Shown piece by piece: positions 59,477 through 64,000 of a stretch of DNA of 64,000 nt. The DNA is taken from assembly GCA_900543915.1 (NCBI GenBank), contig UQTB01000002.1, forward strand, positions 1-64,000, in the 5' to 3' direction. Each line of letters opens with the position of its first letter. Positions within the stretch are counted from its first letter, which is position 1. The translations under genes were made by a program, and so were the position numbers. This DNA is from an uncultured Eubacteriales bacterium (GTDB lineage Bacteria; Bacillota; Clostridia; Christensenellales; Borkfalkiaceae). The notes beneath the pieces were generated by a model, which worked only from the letters and a program-made list of their open reading frames with translations, did no database searches and was not told where the DNA came from.

Positions 59477-60493
59477 TTATCCCCTTTCAGAAATTTCATT
59501 GAAAAAAACGGAGACGATCTCCGCGCGCCTGCGCGCACATTCCTGCGGGCTCAGCCTTCGCCCTTCGTTCAAGGAAATCGTCGCCGGGCGCATCGCGATT
59601 ACCAGATCGTCTATCTTGCGGATATCAAAGGGCAGGATCCCCAGCACGACGCCCATCTTGATGCTCGCCGCCAACTGTAAAAATTCGTCGTAATCGAGCA
59701 GCGCGCAGTTGGTCAGAATGCCGAACGCTCTGCCGCACCGATCTGCGACCTGCAGCCGATTGCGGCGGAAATAATCCCGGCACATCGCCTGTTCCGCCTT
59801 GCAGAGACTGATCACCGTCTCCTCCACCGAGTCCAGTATCTCCTTTTCGGAGACGCCCAACGTCACTTCGTTGCTCACCTGATACATATAGCAGTCCGCC
59901 CTGCTTCCCTCTCCGTATACGCCGCGGATCGTCAGCCCGAGTTCTTTTATCTTCGGAAGCAGCTCTTCCAGCCGCCTGCTTTCCGTCAGCGCAGGCAGAA
60001 AGAGCATGACGGATGCGCGCATCCCCGTCCCGAGATTGGTGGGACAGGCAGTCAGATATCCGAGCTTCGCATCGAATGCGATCTGAAACGCCCGCGCGAG
60101 CGCGTCGTCCGTCTTTGAGAGCATTTTATACGCCTCTGCGACCTGCAGCCCCCGCATGAAACACTGTTCTCGAAAAACGTCTTCTTCGTGAATCATCACG
60201 GAAATACTCTCGTCACGGTTGATCAATACGGCGCTTCTTTCGCGATTGTCGATGAGAGCCTGGCTGATCAGATGGCGCTCTTTCATTCCTTCGATGGTCA
60301 GCTCCGGCATGGACGAGAGAATAAAAAGGTCGAAGGGCTCCAACCGGTTGACGGCGGTCAGGGCGCGCTGTATCACGCTCTTTGCAAACGCCTCGTCCCG
60401 GATGTAAAAGCACTCTTCCGTCAAATTGCGCGCCAAGCGGACGCGGGAGGATATTATATTGTAATCCAGCTGATTCGGGCGGTAAACTTCCAT
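59477..60493 (-). CDS. mcsB: Protein-arginine kinase McsB
   Basis: Phosphorylates Arg residues of misfolded proteins to mark them for ClpC. The protein is about 338 residues. The guanidino-kinase core is clear: NIISSRVRLARNL (nucleotide Arg), HEEDVFREQCF, the catalytic Cys in TACPTNLGTGMRASV (near 151) and YGEGSRADCYMYQVSNEVTLG. Two features differ from other McsB proteins as I know them: the usual NEEDH box reads HEEDV, and the RDxxRA phosphoarginine pocket near the C-terminus reads CARRRA (about 319-324), having lost Arg and Asp. A GTG lies one codon before the ATG. The gene overlaps mcsA by one base (TGATG). Confidence 0.92.
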   Translation of the reverse strand: MEVYRPNQLDYNIISSRVRLARNLTEECFYIRDEAFAKSVIQRALTAVNRLEPFDLFILSSMPELTIEGMKERHLISQALIDNRERSAVLINRDESISVMIHEEDVFREQCFMRGLQVAEAYKMLSKTDDALARAFQIAFDAKLGYLTACPTNLGTGMRASVMLFLPALTESRRLEELLPKIKELGLTIRGVYGEGSRADCYMYQVSNEVTLGVSEKEILDSVEETVISLCKAEQAMCRDYFRRNRLQVADRCGRAFGILTNCALLDYDEFLQLAASIKMGVVLGILPFDIRKIDDLVIAMRPATISLNEGRRLSPQECARRRAEIVSVFFNEISERG

Positions 60494-60813
60494 CACCTCA
60501 ATCCTCTGTTCTCCAGTTCTCTGGCGATCTGTTTCAATTCGTCGTCCAGCGCGGCGGCTCTCTTGGGATTTCCGTCCAAAATCGCCTTTTCTTTTTTGCT
60601 CAGGAGCGAATCATATTCAAAGATAAGCTCGTAATCGACGCTCGTGATACCCGGATTTTTCCCTACGTGTTCGGTTTTTCCGTGCATTTCCCGAATTACC
60701 GCTTTCAGCTCTTTCGCAAAAGCCTGATAGCAAGCCGGACAGCCGACCATTCCCGTATCGTAAAACCCTTTCAGCGTCGTGCCGCAGACCGGGCAGCATT
60801 TATTCTCCTTCAT
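60493..60813 (-). CDS. mcsA: McsA-like activator of McsB (short form)
   Basis: Zinc-binding partner that activates McsB and feeds ClpC. Only 106 residues: one four-Cys zinc site (CCPVCGTTLKGFYDTGMVGCPACY) followed by a linker and a C-terminal UVR-type helical motif (SKKEKAILDGNPKRAAALDDELKQIARELENR). Bacillus McsA is about 180 residues with more CxxC motifs, so this form has lost a zinc module. No ctsR precedes it. The ATG at 60813 follows the upstream stop by two bases (TAGCGATG) with only a weak binding site, so translation is likely coupled to mtaD. Confidence 0.85.
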   Translation of the reverse strand: MKENKCCPVCGTTLKGFYDTGMVGCPACYQAFAKELKAVIREMHGKTEHVGKNPGITSVDYELIFEYDSLLSKKEKAILDGNPKRAAALDDELKQIARELENRGLR

Positions 60814-60815
60814 CG

Positions 60816-62096
60816 CTATAACCCGGCCTTGCTTTTCAGCCGCCCGATGCACCGTTCCGCATTGCGGTAAATTGCATCGATATCTTCGCCGATATCGTAA
60901 TTGCCCCGGTCATACACGATCTTTCCGTTTGCCACCGTCATCAAAACGTTCGCGTTGTCCGCAGAATAGACGATATGCTTTTTCAAATTGTTTTCGGGTC
61001 TGAAATTCGGCGCGGAAAGATCCAGCAGAACCATGTCCGCGGGGTTGCCGCGTTCGATCGTACCGCCGGGAAGCCCGAGGGCGCGGTATCCGCTCTCCGT
61101 CGCCGCAGCGAAAGCCTGTTCCGCCGAAACCGCCGCCGCATCTTTCATGACGCCTTTTTGCAGACAGGATAACAGATACATTTCCCGAAACATCGAGAGC
61201 GCGTTGTTGCTCGCCGCGCCGTCCGTTCCGAGACAGACCTTCATCCCGTTCTGCAGCATGGAATAGACGGGGGCGATTCCGCTCGCCAGTTTCAGATTGC
61301 TGGAGGGATTTGAGGCACAGAACACCTCTTTTTCCGCCAACAGGCGCACGTCCTCTTTCTCCAGATACGTGCCGTGAGCGATGACGCCGCCGAAGTCGAA
61401 AAAGCCGATTTTACACAGAAACTGAACCGGCGTGAGGTTTCTGCGCACCGTGCACTCGCCCGTCTCTTTCAGCGTTTCGCTGACGTGCGCGGTCGCCGGC
61501 GCGCCGTACGTCTGCGCGAGATCCGCCATGCCGTACAGCAGCGCGTCGGACGCGAGATATTCCGAATGTACTCCCAAAAGATAGCGGATGCGCTCGTTTT
61601 CCCGAAATTTCAGATAATACTCTTCCGCATGCTTCAGGGCGTCCTCCGTCCCGCCGGACAGATCGGCAGCGCCGCACCACATTCCCATCGCCAGACCGGA
61701 CTGCTGAACGGCGGAAATGATCGCGTCCTCCCCGTAATACATGTCGGCGATCGCCGTCGTCCCGCCGCGCACATACTCCGCGGCGGCGAGCATCGTGCCC
61801 CAATAGACGTCATCCTCAGTGAGATGCTCCTCCAGCGGGAAAATGCGGTCGTGGAGCCATTCCTGCAAGGGCAGATCGTCCGCAAGCCCGCGGAAGAGAA
61901 CCATGGCGGAATGCGTATGCGCATTCGCAAAACCGGGAATCAGAAGATTTCCGCCGCAGTCGACGACGCGTTCCGCCGCAAACTCCTTCGGCTTGCCGAC
62001 ATAGACGATTTTGCCGTCCGAAACGTGGACTTCCCCCTCTGAGACGGAAGCGCGGGCGGATGTTAAAATTTTAGCGTTGCGGAATAAAAGTTTCAT
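60816..62096 (-). CDS. mtaD: Amidohydrolase, 5'-methylthioadenosine/S-adenosylhomocysteine deaminase-like
   Basis: Metal-dependent deaminase of the TrzN/AtzB-type group; likely substrates are SAH, MTA or adenosine. The 426-residue barrel has metal ligands HTHSAMVLFRG (near 65-67), the His in HVSETLKETG, GVIAHGTYLEKEDV and LGTDGAASNN (catalytic Asp). The N- and C-terminal composite beta domains are present. Start at 62096 (MKLLFRNAKIL); 28 earlier codons overlap galU. It shares an ATGA with galU. A direct link with the phosphoarginine genes around it is not apparent. Confidence 0.87.
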   Translation of the reverse strand: MKLLFRNAKILTSARASVSEGEVHVSDGKIVYVGKPKEFAAERVVDCGGNLLIPGFANAHTHSAMVLFRGLADDLPLQEWLHDRIFPLEEHLTEDDVYWGTMLAAAEYVRGGTTAIADMYYGEDAIISAVQQSGLAMGMWCGAADLSGGTEDALKHAEEYYLKFRENERIRYLLGVHSEYLASDALLYGMADLAQTYGAPATAHVSETLKETGECTVRRNLTPVQFLCKIGFFDFGGVIAHGTYLEKEDVRLLAEKEVFCASNPSSNLKLASGIAPVYSMLQNGMKVCLGTDGAASNNALSMFREMYLLSCLQKGVMKDAAAVSAEQAFAAATESGYRALGLPGGTIERGNPADMVLLDLSAPNFRPENNLKKHIVYSADNANVLMTVANGKIVYDRGNYDIGEDIDAIYRNAERCIGRLKSKAGL

Positions 62097-62968
62097 ATCC
62101 GTACGGATAACTCCCTGATTTTTTCTTCGATCTGTTCTTTCAGATCGTCGCGCCTCAGCGCGAAATCGATATTGGCGCATACATAGCCTGCTTTGTCACC
62201 GATATCGTAGCGGACGCCGTCGAAGTCGGTCGCCAGAAGACGGCTTTTCGACGCGAGAATGGAAAGGGCGTCCGTCAGATAAATCTCTCCGTTTAAGACG
62301 CGGGATTTTTTAATGTAATCGAATATTTCGTTGGTAAATACGTACCGCCCGATAATCGCATAATCCGACAGTTCCCTGCCAGGCCGCGGCTTCTCTATGA
62401 TTTTTGTGACGATTTTATGATCCGCCCGCTGGTCGTGGATTCCCAGATTGCCGTACTTCGGCAGATCGGCTTTCGGAACGCGCATCGTCGCGATCACGCT
62501 TTTATTGGTTTCACAGCAGATATCGGCCAGTTTTTTGATACAGGGCGTCTCGCCCGCGCCGTGCGCGATCACTTCGTCTCCCAGCAGAAGCGCGAACGGT
62601 TCGTTTCCGATCAGGCGCTCCGCGCACAGAACCGCGCCTGCCAAGCCGTTCAGGTCGTTCTGCGTCACGAATCGGATGCGTGCCAGGCGGGAAGGTTCCG
62701 CCGCCAGGCGATAAAGTTCTTTTTTCCCTTCCTCTTTCAGTTTGTTTTCCAGCGCGGAATTCTCTTCAAAATACGAGCGTATACTGTCCGTATTTCCGCT
62801 CACGACGATCACAATGTCTTTGATCCCCGCTTCGACCGCTTCTTCGACGATGTAATGAATGGACGGCTTGTCGACAATCGGCAGCATGGGCTTCGGAATC
62901 GCCTTCGTCACCGGCAGAAACCGGGTTCCCAGCCCTGCCGCCGGAATAATGGCTTTTTCTATTTTCAT
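62093..62968 (-). CDS. galU: UTP-glucose-1-phosphate uridylyltransferase
   Basis: Makes UDP-glucose for envelope glycans or glycolipids, as opposed to the ADP-glucose made by GlgC. The 291-residue enzyme has the loop IPAAGLGTRFLPVTKAIPKPMLPIVDKPSIHYIVEEAVEAGI, the LLGDEVI site for metal and uracil, and KIIEKPRPG. The C-terminus is complete. It overlaps rpiB and mtaD by four bases each. Confidence 0.96.
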   Translation of the reverse strand: MKIEKAIIPAAGLGTRFLPVTKAIPKPMLPIVDKPSIHYIVEEAVEAGIKDIVIVVSGNTDSIRSYFEENSALENKLKEEGKKELYRLAAEPSRLARIRFVTQNDLNGLAGAVLCAERLIGNEPFALLLGDEVIAHGAGETPCIKKLADICCETNKSVIATMRVPKADLPKYGNLGIHDQRADHKIVTKIIEKPRPGRELSDYAIIGRYVFTNEIFDYIKKSRVLNGEIYLTDALSILASKSRLLATDFDGVRYDIGDKAGYVCANIDFALRRDDLKEQIEEKIRELSVRI

Positions 62969-63423
62969 CGATATTCCCCTCGATATTTCCGCTCGATCTC
63001 CCGAATTTTTTCAATGCGCGCAACATGTCTGCCTCCGTCGAAAGAAGCGTGCAGAAATGCGTCCACGATCTCCAGCATCAGCCCTGCCCCGATCACGCGC
63101 GCGCCGAAGGCGATCATATTCGCGTCGTTGTGGTTGCGCGTCGCCTTGGCGCTGAACACATCGTGACAGAGCGCGCAGCGTATGCCGTTCACTTTATTGG
63201 CGGCGATCGACATGCCGATCCCCGTACCGCAGATCAGGATACCGAAATCGCACTCGCCCAGCGCGACGCATTCCGCCGCCGGCAGTGCGTAATCGGGGTA
63301 GTCGACGGACTGCGTGCCGTCCGTCCCGAAATCAACGTATTCGATTTTATTTTTCTCCAGATAATCCGTCAGGACAGGCTTTAAAAGGTAGCCGCCGTGA
63401 TCGCAAGCAATCGCAACTTTCAT
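62965..63423 (-). CDS. rpiB: Ribose-5-phosphate isomerase B
   Basis: Interconverts ribose 5-phosphate and ribulose 5-phosphate; with rpe in this window it covers two non-oxidative steps. The 152-residue enzyme has IACDHGG (near residues 5-11), YPDYALPAAECV, the catalytic Cys in GILICGTGIGMSIAANKVNGIRCALC and HNDANMIAFGARV. GGAGG stands seven bases before the ATG at 63423. In Bacillus the orthologue ywlF follows ywlE, as here. Confidence 0.96.
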   Translation of the reverse strand: MKVAIACDHGGYLLKPVLTDYLEKNKIEYVDFGTDGTQSVDYPDYALPAAECVALGECDFGILICGTGIGMSIAANKVNGIRCALCHDVFSAKATRNHNDANMIAFGARVIGAGLMLEIVDAFLHASFDGGRHVARIEKIREIERKYRGEYR

Positions 63424-63857
63424 AATTCCTCCGTCATTTTTTGCAGCAATACGTTGCAAACGCGTTCCAACGCATGCGAAATATCGATATAGTTTTCCAG
63501 AGTCCCGCCGAAAGGATCGGGGATATCGCCGCCTCCAGCGATTTCCGCCGCCGTCCGCACGTTCGGCCAATCGCACAGCAAGTCCCGCTGCCGCTCCGTC
63601 ATCACGATCACCAGATCGCTCCGCGCCATCATCTTTTCCGTAAGCCTGCGGGAACGGAAGGCGTAATTTACGATGCCCAGCTGTTTCAGCGCGAGAAAGG
63701 CATTCGGAGACATTTTTTCCCCTTCTTCTGCCTGAATTCCCGCCGAAGAGACCGCGACGCCCCTGATTCCCGCCCATTTCAGCTTTTGCTTTAAAATCGC
63801 TTCCGCCATGGGACTGCGGCAGGTATTGCCGGTGCAGACAAACAAAATACGCTTCAT
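63420..63857 (-). CDS. ywlE: YwlE-type protein-arginine phosphatase (low-molecular-weight phosphatase family)
   Basis: Predicted to remove phosphate from phosphoarginine, reversing McsB. The 145-residue protein has the P-loop CTGNTCRS (C8-S15). Position 12 is Thr; in tyrosine-specific relatives it is Ile, and that Thr gives YwlE its arginine preference. The general acid is in DIPDPFGG (near 113-120). Start at 63857 (MKRILF) rather than four codons earlier, since it overlaps the upstream stop as ATGA. It lies between sua5 and rpiB as in Bacillus, but here the McsB operon follows, putting eraser and writer in one unit. Confidence 0.92.
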   Translation of the reverse strand: MKRILFVCTGNTCRSPMAEAILKQKLKWAGIRGVAVSSAGIQAEEGEKMSPNAFLALKQLGIVNYAFRSRRLTEKMMARSDLVIVMTERQRDLLCDWPNVRTAAEIAGGGDIPDPFGGTLENYIDISHALERVCNVLLQKMTEEL

Positions 63858-64000
63858 GACCGGCTGCACGCCTTATTCAGGCGGTTGGAAATGCCGTCGT
63901 AGATTCCGCCCTTGTCGGGCAGACGAACGGCAATCAGGCAGGTGGCGCACTTTTCTCCCTCTCTCAGCTTTTCATAGAGATGTTCGGCTATTTCCTCCGG
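63854..64000 (-). CDS. sua5: Threonylcarbamoyl-AMP synthase (Sua5/YwlC), C-terminal fragment
   Basis: Only the last 48 codons are in the window. The sequence EEIAEHLYEKLREGEKC...LPDKGGIYDGISNRLNKACSRS matches the C-terminal domain of Sua5, with its LYxKLR helix and GxxxxxxNRLxKA ending. The protein makes the threonylcarbamoyl intermediate for t6A37 in tRNA. Its stop overlaps the ywlE start. In Bacillus subtilis ywlC precedes ywlE in the same region, which supports the call. Confidence 0.85.
   Translation of the reverse strand, partial: PEEIAEHLYEKLREGEKCATCLIAVRLPDKGGIYDGISNRLNKACSRS

Noticed and set aside
63858..63869. Four-codon longer start for the YwlE-like phosphatase
   Set aside because: The canonical first strand starts at MKRILFVCTG and the ATGA overlap supports 63857.
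1..64000. Search for CRISPR arrays, insertion sequences, prophage or integrase genes
   Set aside because: No tandem repeat-spacer pattern, transposase or integrase motif was seen; gene order is that of a normal chromosome.

Overview
The window looks like a chromosomal segment of an anaerobic, spore-forming (or formerly spore-forming) Firmicute of class Clostridia, probably an uncultured gut lineage. The evidence is the gene content: a V/A-type ATPase operon, the Bacillus/Clostridium block recG-yloV-yloU-rpmB-spoVM-rpe-rsgA-rlmN-rsmB-fmt-def-priA-rpoZ-gmk-yicC, a GlgC/GlgD glycogen operon, McsA/McsB/ClpC with a YwlE-type phosphatase, and an EFR1-type flavodoxin/ferredoxin protein. The genus is a guess. 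There is no rRNA, CRISPR array, prophage or insertion sequence.

Layout. (1) 1-4.9 kb, minus strand: V-type ATPase operon (subunits G/H, I, K, E, C, F and the start of A), whose proteolipid carries a complete Na+-site signature. (2) 5.16-5.52 kb: tRNA-Val, Gly, Cys and Leu. (3) 5.7-14.5 kb: accessory envelope/signalling cluster, with an FtsX-type ABC transporter diverging from an OmpR-type two-component system, followed by a VTC-domain polyphosphate polymerase, a DUF4956 membrane protein and a large beta-helical lipoprotein of the Cthe_2159 type. (4) 14.7-16.3 kb: a DUF4097 lipoprotein diverging from a MerR regulator. (5) 16.3-19.3 kb: an EndoQ (PHP) endonuclease fused to a UvrD helicase, apparently expressed from a leaderless promoter.

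(6) 19.5-37.5 kb: housekeeping genes for DNA repair, translation and fatty-acid or envelope functions, nearly all on the minus strand with 1-11 base overlaps. A 26-residue spoVM gene sits in the gap between rpmB and rpe. (7) 37.6-40.6 kb, plus strand: an SDR enzyme, an ECF S-component fused to a pyridoxamine kinase, and an EFR1 protein. (8) 40.9-55.5 kb, minus strand: acpP, then the glycogen operon pgi-glgB-glgC-glgD-glgA-glgP-GH13 with alkD and tex at its end. (9) 55.6-64 kb, minus strand: sua5-ywlE-rpiB-galU-mtaD-mcsA-mcsB-clpC-hpf-isomerase. This last run puts the writer, reader and eraser of protein-arginine phosphorylation in one apparent transcription unit, together with the ribosome hibernation factor, whose ribosome binding site is hidden in a perfect hairpin.

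The best candidates for incompletely described biology are the polyphosphate-polymerase/DUF4956/beta-helix surface cluster, the transporter-kinase fusion for vitamin B6, the phosphoarginine operon with an altered McsB and McsA, and the anti-Shine-Dalgarno hairpin in front of hpf. All functional statements come from motif reading by eye and remembered family knowledge; no searches were run.
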